Positions 11,864 to 23,027 are shown, counted from the first letter of the stretch. The stretch is 64,000 nucleotides of DNA from Puccinia triticina (GCF_026914185.1 NC_070560.1:656001-720000); one strand, 5' to 3'. The notes: generated by a model from the letters alone, not told the origin. Translations and numbers: made by a program.

Positions 11864-14800
11864 GAGCTGCCCCCGGCAGGCCCAATCATGCCTTTCACCT
11901 CCACAGAAAGGGAAAGCTTTGCATTCTGTGTGGCCGCACTGTACGTCATTGCACCGGGGGTTGACTTACTCGCCATTGAATGACACTTTCCTATTCTCAA
12001 TGTCTTCTTTGTTGATCTGCCTCACAAATTGCAGCGAGATGACTAACGCTGTCATCTTCTGTGTGTGCACTTTGTCCAACCTTTGTATATATTGCAAAGA
12101 ACTCTCTCTGCAACGATTTCCAATCAATCTGCTGCCTCATTCACAAGGTACAGCACATGTTATTCGGCCCCGCACCTGGCATGTAGATCCCTGTCAACTG
12201 CCCTATGTCCACCGTAATGTACGGCCGTTTGTTGCGGTGGACATCAACTCTTGCTTGCACCTGCAGAGGCCTATCCCCCGTTATCAATGATGAGCGTTAT
12301 TTCCCACTCCCAGAATCTTACTCCACTATTGCCACTCCTGGATTGCAACTTTTCATGACATTGAGCCCCGCCACCTCCACCCTTCACCCCAGCCCCACTC
12401 TGCCCCAACAGTTGCATGGTTGAATGTGAATGTACTGTTGGTCAAATTATATTTCACTCACAGCCTGCTGATCCCACTTCATTGTTGTTGAAGCCAAGCC
12501 AGCAAACTTCACCAATCGTGAATCAAATCAGGCTGAAGCTACTAAAATTCCGCTGTGTCCTTCACGAGGCCAAAGTGAGGAAGGTTGAAGCATGTACCTT
12601 AACTGGTTGCGCTTATTGCGGAGCATCACAGGTGTATAAGGTTCTTGGTACCATCTGCACCAGCAGTGTAAGCCAGACCTTAGCTGCCAAGCCAGTTGTG
12701 ACAGTCCTGGACCACATGCATACAGCATCTGATGGCTGTTTGGGCTGTGTAGGCGTACACAAAATCTTCACCTTGCGCTACCTCCCCACATACATTGGGC
12801 GCTGATTGAGCAGGCGGAGATGGAAAGAAGCAAGTCTCACTCTGGCCAGGCTGCCATCAGCGTCCAGAACAGTAATATATGCTTCCCGCGCGTTCGACGC
12901 TCATCCCTCTGAGCTAGCCCTTCTATGCAAATCTATAGAATGTAACATACACGCTGTTCTCATCTACCTCCCACATGAATTGATGCCTGCAGATGGTTCA
13001 CGTTCCCAGGCTGTTATTTCAACATTCAATGAATCCTGGCGCGAGGATGCCCACTTTTCAACGAAAAAATTCCAAGGGTTCCTTCTAAACACCTGAAAGG
13101 TTAGCCGACCTCGGAAAATGGAAGTTTAAGAAAATTGACTTCGGGGAGACAACAGCCAGTTCATCAAGAAGCTCAAAATGTATGATGACGGTGGCAGAAA
13201 AAATAATGTGCACATGGCTTAGCCAGCTTGCAAATCACCAGGACACAGGAGTCATCCTGACATCCGTGAACAGGCCAGATTGCACCCAAGACCTACTTAC
13301 TTCTGCTTCATCCAACATGTTTCAACATTTTATCTCTGTTGTGTTGCAGCACTGCCCTTGGCAAGTGATCCAACCGTTCTGTTTTGCAGAGTGGGGGATC
13401 ATTTAATCTTATCCTGACACTTTTGCTCCTTGACATAATTGTTGGATACATCATACTTTGTATTGAGGTGATATGTTGTAGGTGGTATAGTCAACAATTT
13501 ACATTAGCAAATGAGGATTGCCTTGCACACAGAGGGAGCTGGCTCTTCAAAAGATTCATTGGATGAGTTTCAGGAGCATTCTTGCTGGTTGCACTGCGGC
13601 AAGCAACATGAGTGATTGGTCCTCTACTTCCGATCTTTATTACAGCTTCTGTTCTGGTGAGGAGATCAATCAACATACAAGACGTTAAGAAGGAACGGAA
13701 GATCAAGAAGGGGAGGGTCACTTGGCTTGTGAGCAGCGGAAAATCCAAGGGGATGGTGACCCGCACTGCTTCACATAGCTACCATGCATCTTGATTTTTC
13801 ACCTTGAAAGGTAAATCCAGATCAGGACACTTCCTTTGAATGGCAGTGAGTGTTAACAGGTGATTCACTGGTCCGCCAGTTGCATAAGTTGACACTTGGT
13901 ACCATCATCATGGGACTTGGACTTTGATTGACATCAGCATGTCTCCAGCACTGCCATTTATGTTGCTGCTGGAATTTCCCGTTCTCAGAGGAAGTAAAAA
14001 TTGGGATTTTGTCCTATACACATGAAGGCTTTCATCCTTCTGGGGGTGAGGAGATGGTGATAGCTGATACTTTGCATGAGCTGTTGAAAAAAGTAAAACC
14101 ACTGTTGCCGCTTCAGTGAAACATGTTGAAGCCCAGCTAGACTCTCTTCTGCGGCATATGAATCATATACAAAGACCAGTGGAACCAAGCACATCAAGGA
14201 AGTTTTGAGAAAATCTGCCTCATGGAATGCTTTTGGGGTTGGACAGAGAACACAAAAATTACCACTCAAGTCACTTGCGGAATAGGGGGAATCAGGTCAT
14301 CTCTAAGATCACCCAATTTTGGGTATGACTCTTTCTTCAGGGCCATTTTGCATTGAAAATTGCTAAGGCTGACCACTCTGGTCACACATTACTTTAAATT
14401 GCATGAGAAAGACTATGTAGAAGCGCTGAACTTGTGAAAGCCTAAAGGTGTAGGTCAAGCTGAATTATCCTCACTTGACCGGCCTGGGCGGACACAAGCA
14501 CTTCAAGCAAGCACTGGCTCCCACATTTTTGGCCCATGTCACATTTTTGAAATATTTACCATTTTCCCTGTCAGAACTACACAGAATTGAACCGCGTGAA
14601 CCAAGTTTTATTCCGCCTAAAATGCGGGGCATTATAAACATCTCAGCAATGAAAATTATGAATGTGCACCCAGTGTGACCAGAAGGTATGACTACAAGGA
14701 GGACACCCAATTGGGTTCATTAACAGTTCAACTTACCCCCCACTTGACAACCGCATCAGATTGTGTGAACATGATTCACCATTCATGTTAAGCCACATAG

Positions 14801-15263
14801 GAGACAAGATTGAGCTGAGAATAACATCAAATTGCGTTGAATATTGCCGCTTGCCTCCTGGAAGATGAAATCTGTGACGGTTCAAGAAAGAAATTACGGT
14901 ATGGCACTCTCTAGAGAGTGCAACAGATTCCTCCCTGGTGTATATTCTAGAAAATAAATAGAGTTCTCAGCAAGACTTCCCCTGTAAAGGCCTTGCTGAA
15001 GGGAATGCTTATGCAGTATTTTTTTTAAGTTTATGCAGGAAGTGTGCATGAGATTTGAAACCATCCGTGACCAGAAGCCGAAATCAGGCTAACATGAACC
15101 CCCCTATTATGTGTACTCCAACAGTACAACTCTGTTGATAGTGGTCAAGATGATTTATTTATGCAGACGATCCAGGCAAAGAGATTGGAGACTGGACATG
15201 AATCAGGAGCACTCAGCCCAGGAGATAGCTGAGCACAGGGGTGTGTGTTGGAGTCAACAAGGG
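11864..15263. other. Long stretch with no supported gene
   Basis: 3.4 kb with only short frames on both strands and no domain I recognise. It holds one palindrome (12206-12243). Short direct motifs are scattered but form no clear repeat. Probably decayed transposon or intergenic DNA. Confidence 0.4.
12206..12243. repeat. 38 bp palindrome, TGTCCACC family, copy 4
   Basis: Begins TGTCCACCG, has a GGCC centre and ends CGGTGGACA. The outer eight bases pair perfectly; the inner arm has diverged. It lies more than 5 kb from the other three copies. Confidence 0.65.
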
Positions 15264-15633
15264 GTAGTTACGCTACGCGTAACACATAGATAACGGTAAC
15301 GTAACAAAATTTTTGTCGTTATCTACGCGTTACGCGTAACAGCAGTGCAATTACGTTATTGCAACATGTTGAGCCGGTTTTTTTATGCTTGTTGCGATAT
15401 GCGGGCGCGCAGAGCCCTTGAGAACGGGAAAAAAATGAGGCTAAAAAGCCTTAAATGGTCTGTTATCGCGTTATCCAGGGGATAACGCAATAACAGGCCT
15501 CAAAAATGAGGCCTGTTACGTTACGCGCGGGGCCTGAAATGACCCCGTTACTAGTAAAGTAATGGGGGGCCCCGGATAACGGGGGTAGTTACATTACCAA
15601 AATTGCTTGAATAACACAATGTAACATAACTAC
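15264..15633. mobile_element. MITE-like repeat with GTAGTTA termini
   Basis: About 370 bp with inverted ends: GTAGTTACGCTAC at the left and the complement of GTAGTTATGTTAC at the right. The interior is packed with GTTACG, CGTAAC, GTTAT and ATAAC words, including TTACGCGTAAC and a CAGGCCTCA...TGAGGCCTG hairpin. No coding frame. No clear target duplication was found. It abuts the last fragment of the broken secreted-protein gene. Confidence 0.6.
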
Positions 15634-15731
15634 ACCCGGGGAGTACCTCCATGCGGGACTGACTTGGAATTGACGAGGATTCCACGGCTGACCCTTGCAG
15701 GGGGCGGACCAGCGGCTGTCAGTCCACACGC

Positions 15732-16603
15732 TGTGGAACTCCGTCCGGTGCAGGCCGGCGGCAGTTGTTGGAGGGATGAGAGAATTTGATGGGGAAGTGC
15801 CCTCCGGGAATTTAGTCGGATAAGCTGTCGAGGATCAGTAGTAGCGGTTGGGGTTGGTATTTTACGACGGCTGAGAAGGCGCGTCGGCGGTTAAGTTTAT
15901 GAGAATGAAGGCAGGCTTGAGAATGATAAGTACTTCGGGTAGTTGGAGAGAGCACGAGTGAGATAGTAGGAAAATTTGGGGAAGAGATTGGCAGAATCGA
16001 GAAGAAGACTGAGTTCAAACTCAATTTCGCCGGAGATCAGGAAGGTTCGGGATCTTATATGTAATCAAAAGATCGGCGCCTCGTGGCGGAACCGAAAAAT
16101 CAGAAGAACGTTGAAGTGTCCTATGGATCAATAAGCTCAGAAATGGCGTGTTGCTAACGCCCCGGATCAGGATCGGAATAACAGCTCAGTGATAGATTTC
16201 CTAATGGGATCAGAAGGGTTCTATGCCCCCCCTTCGTCTAAGTTCGACTTGAACTTAGACTTCCAGGAGGGCGCCGCGCACTGCGGGCCCATCATCATGC
16301 CCCGCGCGCCCAAACAACAGACAACCAGAACCAACAGCAAAGAAAAGCAACACTACAGAATTAAAGCCAACCCTCCAACGCGCGCATAAAGAAAGAAAAA
16401 GTAATAAAGAGAAGGAGAAAATAAAAGAAAAGCACTCAAAAATAGAACAAAGGAAAGAAAACAACACATAAATGATAAAAAAAACCTGATACGCCACGAT
16501 GCCACGCGCCATGAGTGATTTGACTGCCTTGATGATCAAATCTTGAGGTCCTTCCATGCGCCAAATGAACACTGTTCCCGCGTGTACCAAGCTGGATACC
16601 ACA
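15732..16603 (-). repeat. 3' LTR of element 1
   Basis: 872 bp, starting TGTGGAACTC and ending GATACCACA on the plus strand, with TG..CA ends. The small frames inside it occur identically in the other LTR and are not genes. A purine-rich stretch (GGTGGAGA on the minus strand) adjoins it at 16604-16611 as a possible polypurine tract. Confidence 0.9.
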
Positions 16604-16801
16604 TCTCCACCACGCTTGCAGTCTGTCCCTAGACTGCTCGCGCCCCGGCTTTGAGAACTGAATCAAGGGCGAGGAGGGAAGGAAGGGAAAGAAACCTAGA
16701 GAAAAGGGACAAAGGGCCAAAACAAAAGAAGGAGGACCGCCGCAGTGCTCACAAACGTGGCATAAAGTAGAGTTTCGACAAAACTTAAGAGCATCACGCC
16801 C

Positions 16802-16848
16802 GGAGGTGCACTATTGGGTGGAACTTACTTTTGTTCCCCAATACCTCC
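16802..16848 (-). repeat. Internal 47 bp repeat with splice-donor core, copy A
   Basis: GGAGGTGCA ... CTTACTT ... CCTCC on the plus strand. Read in the element's direction it contains AAGTAAGTTCC, a strong 5' splice-site match, and the TAA stop of pol lies inside that motif. Three further copies occur in element 1. Confidence 0.75.
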
Positions 16849-19800
16849 GCGATCATAGTACCTTTTCACCTGATCCGCTGAATACCGACGCTTGAGTTCA
16901 GTGCCGTCCAGCTCGGCCAAAACGTAGGACCCGCCCTGCACCTGCTTGACGACTCGAAAAGGACCGTTCCATCTATGAGCAAAAAGCTGGCCCCACTGTA
17001 TCTCGAGTGACCGATTGTAAGCCAGCACCAGCTCTCCGGGCTTGAGGGGTTCCCGATGTTGACCTGCGCGCTTCTCCTCCCAGTAACGGACGGCTTCGCC
17101 TCTAGAATCCATCATCTTCTTGTACGCCTTTTCTCGAGTCTCTTCACTACGCTCCAATTGAAGGGACCGGGCTGCGATGAGGTCGGCAGTGCTCTTCACT
17201 GAGCTCCAGTCCACGCCCAGAAAGGACTCGATTTCCAGATCCAACGGCAGGACCGCCCTCTGACCGAAAACAAGTTCGTAGGGCGAGTATCCTGTCGTCC
17301 GTTTAGTCGAAATACGGTCGGCGAAAAGAACTAGCGGCAAGAACTTCCAACAATTCTTACCGCTCTCCCCAGCAAGTTTAACTAACGCTGCCTTGAGAGG
17401 CCCATGACCCCTCTCGACCATACCCTGACCTTCGGGATAGTAAGGTGTTGAGACGCGATGCTGACCCGGTAAGGCGCGCAACATCTCAGCTAACGCGCCT
17501 CCGAACTCTGAACCTCCATCGGTGGAGTAAGATTGCGCCAAACCGTAGCGCATCGTCCAATGCTCCTGTAGAAAGGCGGCCACCGCCTCGGAAGTTAAAT
17601 TGTTGAGAATCTTCGCTTCCACCCACCCAGAAAAGTCGTCCCGGGCGACAATCAAGTACTTGGCACCGCTGGCCTTCAGGTGAACTGCATCCATCGCGAC
17701 GCGCCCAAAAATCGTAGTCTCGCCCGTTGGATAGTGAATTTCCTGAGGGCGACGAAGATCTTTCTTCTGACAAGCTTCACAGCTTTGGCACCACTTAGCC
17801 ACAGCTTGCTTCAAAGATGGCCACCAAAAGCGTTCGGCCACGCGTCGATACGTCTCCGTGGTCCCTCGGTGTCCCAAGCCTTCGTGCAACTGACTGAGGA
17901 TAGCGCTCTGCTTTGCCGGGATGGTGACAACGATCTTGGGAAGCGGACTTCCCCTCTTCATCAGACGTCCAGACTGAAGAAAGAATTCCGATGATTTGCG
18001 CTTCAAAGCCCTAAATTCCTTACCGCTCAGTCCCGCGGGCCTAGTTAGAGTTCCTAGGAAACCTTCAAGCATTCGCCAGAAACCCTCCTGGTAGCCCGTG
18101 TACTCCCGTGAAGTCGATGACGTTGCCCCGGCGTACCAAGGTCGAATGAGGGCTTCCTCCTCGTCGAATTCAGAGTCTGGAACGGACTCGCCCTCCTCCA
18201 ACGGCCGCCGAGACAACCCATCGGGCATGGTAAATGATTTTCCAGGCCGATGAACAATGTCGAAAGAGAACAATTGTATAAAGGACACCCAGCGTGTCAT
18301 TGGGGCGTTCGGCAAACCGGGAGCGTTAATCATCTGTATGAGGGATTGAGCATCGACCCGGAGCTCAAAATGTTGCCCCCAAAGAACAGTCTGCAGCTTC
18401 TTGAGAACGCGCGCCACCCCGCAAAGTTCGAGTTTGGGCTGCGAGTACCGTGACTCAACGTCGGAAAATAGGAGAGACTCATACAGGGCCGGACGATCCA
18501 AGCCATTCGCATCTTCTTGGGTGAGTACCGCGCCTGCAGCGTGAAAACTGGAATCGACGGCCAGCTTAAGTTTACCGGCATTGGGTCCGTAATTTATCTT
18601 GACGAGTACAATATCCCTGCCCACTATTGTCTTGAGCTTTTGGAAGGCGGCTTCACATTCAGACGACCAGGCCCACTCCGCATCCTTGCGAGTTAGTCGG
18701 CGCAGGGGTAGGCAGATCTCAGACAAAGCAGGAATAAAGATTCTGACGTAAACCACCACCCCTAGAAAACCACGAATCTCGGTTGCGTTGACAGGAGTCG
18801 GCCAAGACAAAATCTTGTTCACCTTGGTCTTCGCCATTCGGCGCCCTTCTTTACACACCACATGCCCGACAATCTCCAAAGCCGGCACGCAGGCGGCCAA
18901 CTTAGACGCCGATACTGTTAGACCAGACTCCTTGATCCTAAATAGAATGCGCTCCAAGGTTTCCGCGTATTCCCAAATGAAGCGCCGGATTCCCGAATGC
19001 CATGGGAGAGTCCCATTGTCGTAATCAGAAACGGGCCCTTTAATGCCCCCGTCGTCAATGAAAATTCCCGCGTGCTCGGGGATCTCTTCCTGGAGAATCC
19101 AGACCATCTGTGCTTGGTACACAGCCACCGAATTGGTGGCACCCTGAGGAAGCCGCGTAAGTTGAAACCGACCTAAAGGTGTATCGAAGGTAGTAAGAGG
19201 TCGAGAGATGGGGTCCAAGGCGCGCTCGTCGTAGCCGCCCATAATGTCGCCCAGCCCATAACAAGCGCGGCCAGCAAACGAATCAACAAATTCTTCAGTA
19301 GCGGGAGGTACTCCCGCATCCTTGATTGTCACCCTGTTGAGTGGTTGAAGATCATGGACGACTCTTAGTTTACCGTTACTTTTTAGGACACAAAACACCG
19401 GGCTCGAATAGCTTGACGTGGACTGCTCGTAGAGCCCGGTCCTAACTCGCTCCCGAATCAACCGGATGAACTCGTCGAGCTTAGCCGCAGGAATAGGAAT
19501 CCTCTTCTTTTGCCATGGCTCATGCTCGACCACCGGGATGATGTAGGGTAGGCCGTAAGAATCCTTTAGCAGACCGCGCTCCGCCTCAGTAAACGCTATA
19601 GAGAGATTACGCTCCGACAACACATTCTTGATCAAGTTCAGTTCATCCGGACGCAACCACCCATCTGGGCCAAAGTTGAAAACAGCAAGCCGATCTTCCG
19701 TAACCCGTCCTTTAGGAACAAAAGGGCCAGCCAAAGTTCGCGAAAGACCCCGAGAGAGAGGAGGCCGCCGAAGAGGGGGGTTAAGGCCTTGAGGCATAGG

Positions 19801-20760
19801 AAAGTTGACCGGCTTGATCTTCCTGTCGACTGACTTGTACTTAGCGGCAAATGCCAAATACCCTCCCTCCGACCACATTTCCGAGAGCGAGGCCTGCTCC
19901 GCAAACCGTAGGCCGTGCTCCATCAAATTCCATGTGTGGTGCTCTTGCCGATCCTCGAACGCAGCCTTGTCTGAAAAGGAGGAGCCAAACGAAGGTCTTT
20001 CGCTCACGATAGTGGCACGAGGTAGGGTACAACACATTTGCGTAGCATCACGCTCCGGAGGTGCACTATGGTCGGAACTTACTTGCATACCAAAGTTCCT
20101 CCACGGCGCGCCAAACGTCACCACGCCCTCCTCACAGTTCACCGTCCACGAAAATAGTTTATCCTCATTTCGGAGCAGATCCTCAAACTTCGCGCCAAAC
20201 CCTAGTAAACGAGAAGCAACCGGGTCCAACGAAAGGCTCACATGTGTGGCAACGTAATGTTTTTGACGACGCGCAGCGATACCCTTGGAGGTGCATAATC
20301 GGGAGGAACTTACTTTTGTTTCTCCCTCCCTCCGCCGCGTATCATGTAGCTCCAAACCACTCTCCACCGCCAAATCGCCGCAACAAGGAGGCCCACGCGC
20401 AACCGAGAAATCGCCAGAAAAGGAAGCCGCATGGGGAACAGAAGGAAAAGAGTCCAGATAGAGAGGAATAGAAATATTTTTGCCGGTTTTCAGATTTTGC
20501 GGATGTTTTTCGAAATTATTGTTTTGATGATAGACAGAATGAGACTGAAGATAAGGCCGTTGAATCTCTTGTAGATGAGTTGACCCAGCGGCTCGAGGGC
20601 GAGATTCTACATTAACTCGTCCGCTTGTCGGATCAACTTGGCTCATAAAAAATGATGATTTACCGCAGAGTCGCAGCGAGCCTTTCCCATGTGAGTGAGA
20701 ACTGCCTTGCGTCCTTTTCCCGGAAAATCCCGCTCCCAACGACCCTGATCCGTTGCACAA
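16825..20760 (-). CDS. pol: Pol polyprotein of element 1 (RT, RNase H, integrase)
   Basis: Open frame of 1311 codons from its first Met; true translation probably begins by frameshifting from gag, which overlaps it by about 118 nt in another frame. About 350 residues of low-complexity leader come first. Reverse transcriptase follows (YSSPVFCVLKSNGKLRVVHD; active site FIDDGGIKG near residue 565), then RNase H (LAVDSSFHAAGAVLTQED, about 730-830). Integrase has an HHCC finger near 950-990, a core with Asp in AMDAVHLK and STDGGSEF, and Glu in GMVERGH. The C-terminal part ends without a chromodomain. IDDGG in place of the usual hydrophobic-DD-hydrophobic motif is shared with element 2. No interruption, so probably functional if expressed. 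Confidence 0.9.
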   Translation of the reverse strand: MCNGSGSLGAGFSGKRTQGSSHSHGKGSLRLCGKSSFFMSQVDPTSGRVNVESRPRAAGSTHLQEIQRPYLQSHSVYHQNNNFEKHPQNLKTGKNISIPLYLDSFPSVPHAASFSGDFSVARGPPCCGDLAVESGLELHDTRRREGETKVSSSRLCTSKGIAARRQKHYVATHVSLSLDPVASRLLGFGAKFEDLLRNEDKLFSWTVNCEEGVVTFGAPWRNFGMQVSSDHSAPPERDATQMCCTLPRATIVSERPSFGSSFSDKAAFEDRQEHHTWNLMEHGLRFAEQASLSEMWSEGGYLAFAAKYKSVDRKIKPVNFPMPQGLNPPLRRPPLSRGLSRTLAGPFVPKGRVTEDRLAVFNFGPDGWLRPDELNLIKNVLSERNLSIAFTEAERGLLKDSYGLPYIIPVVEHEPWQKKRIPIPAAKLDEFIRLIRERVRTGLYEQSTSSYSSPVFCVLKSNGKLRVVHDLQPLNRVTIKDAGVPPATEEFVDSFAGRACYGLGDIMGGYDERALDPISRPLTTFDTPLGRFQLTRLPQGATNSVAVYQAQMVWILQEEIPEHAGIFIDDGGIKGPVSDYDNGTLPWHSGIRRFIWEYAETLERILFRIKESGLTVSASKLAACVPALEIVGHVVCKEGRRMAKTKVNKILSWPTPVNATEIRGFLGVVVYVRIFIPALSEICLPLRRLTRKDAEWAWSSECEAAFQKLKTIVGRDIVLVKINYGPNAGKLKLAVDSSFHAAGAVLTQEDANGLDRPALYESLLFSDVESRYSQPKLELCGVARVLKKLQTVLWGQHFELRVDAQSLIQMINAPGLPNAPMTRWVSFIQLFSFDIVHRPGKSFTMPDGLSRRPLEEGESVPDSEFDEEEALIRPWYAGATSSTSREYTGYQEGFWRMLEGFLGTLTRPAGLSGKEFRALKRKSSEFFLQSGRLMKRGSPLPKIVVTIPAKQSAILSQLHEGLGHRGTTETYRRVAERFWWPSLKQAVAKWCQSCEACQKKDLRRPQEIHYPTGETTIFGRVAMDAVHLKASGAKYLIVARDDFSGWVEAKILNNLTSEAVAAFLQEHWTMRYGLAQSYSTDGGSEFGGALAEMLRALPGQHRVSTPYYPEGQGMVERGHGPLKAALVKLAGESGKNCWKFLPLVLFADRISTKRTTGYSPYELVFGQRAVLPLDLEIESFLGVDWSSVKSTADLIAARSLQLERSEETREKAYKKMMDSRGEAVRYWEEKRAGQHREPLKPGELVLAYNRSLEIQWGQLFAHRWNGPFRVVKQVQGGSYVLAELDGTELKRRYSADQVKRYYDRGGIGEQK
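20057..20102 (-). repeat. Internal repeat with splice-donor core, copy B
   Basis: Same module as at 16802, again with CTTACTT (AAGTAAG in element sense), followed by a CGCTCC/GCATCACG block that is also next to copy A. It lies inside the open pol leader. Confidence 0.7.
20287..20333 (-). repeat. Internal repeat with splice-donor core, copy C
   Basis: Same module. Here similarity to the copy in the 5' leader (copy D) extends for about 100 bp through a shared TTGCCACA..TGTGAGCC segment. Confidence 0.75.
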
Positions 20761-22793
20761 AGAGATATTTCAATCTGTCGACCCTCGGAGTCCGGAATGA
20801 GAATCTTCTCGCCGCCCCGACCGGAGAAAGTGAGAGTAACATCAAAATCCATAAGGAACGGGCGGCCCAAGATGAGAGGACCTTCATTTCGGGTGATCCA
20901 AAAGTGACAAGAGCCGACGATCGTGCGACCGATCCTAACCTGAACGTCCTCCGCAACACCCATCAGCTCGCAAGACTGATTCCCAATGCCATACACTGCT
21001 GAGCTAAAATTGACGCGAGGACTGATATTGAACTTGTTCGCCAGCGCGTCCGAGATCAAGTTGAGCTGGGAGCCAGAATCAACTAGTGGAGAGGCTGCGG
21101 CCTCCTCGTCGCCGATTGAACAAGGGAGAAAACCCAAAGGACACGAGTACAACCTCGAATCCGCTCCTGGTCCTTCGGGGTCTGGTCCTTCCGCCAAAAG
21201 TGTGCCCGAAGCCACCTTAAGATCCTCCGCGCCTACTTCCACTCTACGCTTGGAGACCCATTTCTTCATTCCCTCCGCCATCGCCGGAGAAATCGCCAAC
21301 AATTCCTTGACTGTGACCCCGGGAACCGGGAGATCCGACACCTTCTTAATCATGTCGTCAACTGCGTTAGGCTGATCCTTTGTGATCTCCCTCTCAAAGC
21401 GCACCCGCGGCGTAGCGGCCTTGGGTTTGGAAACCGGCGGCGAAACTTCGGCTTCAGCTGGATCTCGTTCCTCGGTAGCGCGCTCAGGAATTCTCTCAAA
21501 GAGTTCGGGCTCATCATCCATGTCCTCGCCTTCAGAATCAGCTGGAGTCGACACGGGTTTCCGGGCTGGCTTTCGACTGGCAGAAGGTGGCACCATCGGA
21601 GCTTTATACGGCTTAGGAGGTTCGTGTTTCTTCCTCGCCGGATCAGCCTCGTACGCTCCTGTGAATGACCGAGACGACACGGCAGGGGGGTACCAGGGAT
21701 CTAGCGCCCCACAACCTGCTCGAAACTCCTCCGCTGACGCTGTCGACGTTTTGGGCTGAAAGGAGGCGACCACGTGTCTTATTGGTCGTGAGGAATCAAA
21801 AGGAATAAGGGCGCCATTCGGCAGGAAAAAATTGTTGCCTTTCTGTTCGACTAGATTGGCCTCCTTATCCTTGACTAGCTCCATACATCGACCAGTCCCG
21901 TGACCCTCCCTATGACAATAATAGCACACCATAGGCCCTCGAGCTTCTCTTCCTGCCGGCGGCGTCGAAGAAGAGCCCTTAGCCACGAATTTCTTCTCCA
22001 ACCGCTGCTCGAAGGATTGTAGCATCTTGGAAATCTCGTCCACAGTCGCAGGGGCCTTAACGGACGGAGCGGACGGGTCTTTCGGACGTCTTTCGTCCTC
22101 CATCTTGCGCATGATATCGTTCGACTGCTTGAAGTCTCCGACAGGCACCGGGGATGAAGAACGAGGATCCTCAAAAGTTAAGGCCGTCTGACCCTTCATA
22201 ACCTTCGCTACCGCCTCCTTCAACACGTCGAAAGCCGGCAACTTGAATCTATTGTCCAAAGTCGTGATCATTGTATTTTCTTTGATGAGATGATCTCTAA
22301 CCCGCTCCTGAACACCAGCCGAAAAAGAGCGATAGTATAAGGTCCGCACTTCTTCGACGGAATCAATATGAGCCTTCCGGATCAGGTAGGACTGGATAGG
22401 CTCCCAGACGCGACGAAACTCCTGATAGTTCAAAACAGAGGACACTCCTCCTTTCGAGCTCCAAGTCTGCATCAAAGCCTCCAGGTCCGGCAACGTGAAT
22501 CAAGCCGTATCCACCTGGCCCCAGTACGCCACCATCGCTGACTTCAATTTGACCCAGTTGGGGGGGTCATACCCGTCCAGTGTCTCCAAAACATCCTTCA
22601 CCTCCGTCTTGCGCACGAAGAAGCGAATCTGCTCGGCCATGTCGTGCTCCGACGCTCCGTCCAACCGAGCCGAAAGCTGGTAGTCAGCCAGGAAACGCTC
22701 GACATTGCTTCCGTCGAAGCTCAACGTTTTGTCCTGCGGCTTGATTTTGATGGGCCGCGCCGCCGAACCCGCTATGCCTGGTTCTGCCATCAC
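20643..22793 (-). CDS. gag: Gag-protease of element 1, with one in-frame TGA
   Basis: A single frame from ATG at 22793 to the stop at 20643, interrupted by TGA at 22502-22500 about 97 codons in. The N-terminal part has the gag-like FDGSNVERFLADYQL and a helical region. A zinc knuckle, CYYCHREGHGTGRC, lies near residue 290 and an aspartic protease with VDSGSQLNLIS near 565, ending LILGRPFLMDFDVTL. Gag packages the RNA in cytoplasmic particles and the protease matures the polyprotein. The last 118 nt overlap pol in a different frame, so pol probably needs a -1 type shift. The TGA may be a C-to-T change in an Arg codon or a readthrough site. Confidence 0.85.
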
Positions 22794-22896
22794 GTGGGAG
22801 CTCGAAGGAGTGATCTGTAAGGTATAGAGGCGAAACTTGCTAGAGGCTCACAGATGTGGCAACGTAATGCTTTGACGAATAGGTAGTAGAACCCTA

Positions 22897-22943
22897 GGAG
22901 GTGCACAAACTGGGAGGACTTACTTCTAGTCTCCTGTGCCTCC
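22897..22943 (-). repeat. Internal repeat with splice-donor core, copy D (5' leader)
   Basis: Fourth copy, between the primer-binding site and gag. It contains AAGTAAGTCC in element sense; a possible acceptor, CCTTACAG, occurs about 100 nt downstream before the gag ATG, so a 5' leader intron is conceivable. Confidence 0.7.
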
Positions 22944-23027
22944 GCCGCTGAAACCTAAAAAAAAAAAGAAAACCACAAAAAAAAAGAAAAGAAGACCGCC
23001 AAGCGTCTCGAAAACCGTGAAAAATCG

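Noticed and set aside
11649..12290. 213-codon plus-strand frame
   Set aside because: Overlaps the better supported minus-strand exons and has no protein-like pattern.
15812..16602. Frames inside the LTR (also at 23161-23373 and 23538-24179)
   Set aside because: They repeat identically in both LTRs and lack protein character; explained by the LTR. Only the outer part of the last one (above 23952) belongs to the broken secreted gene.
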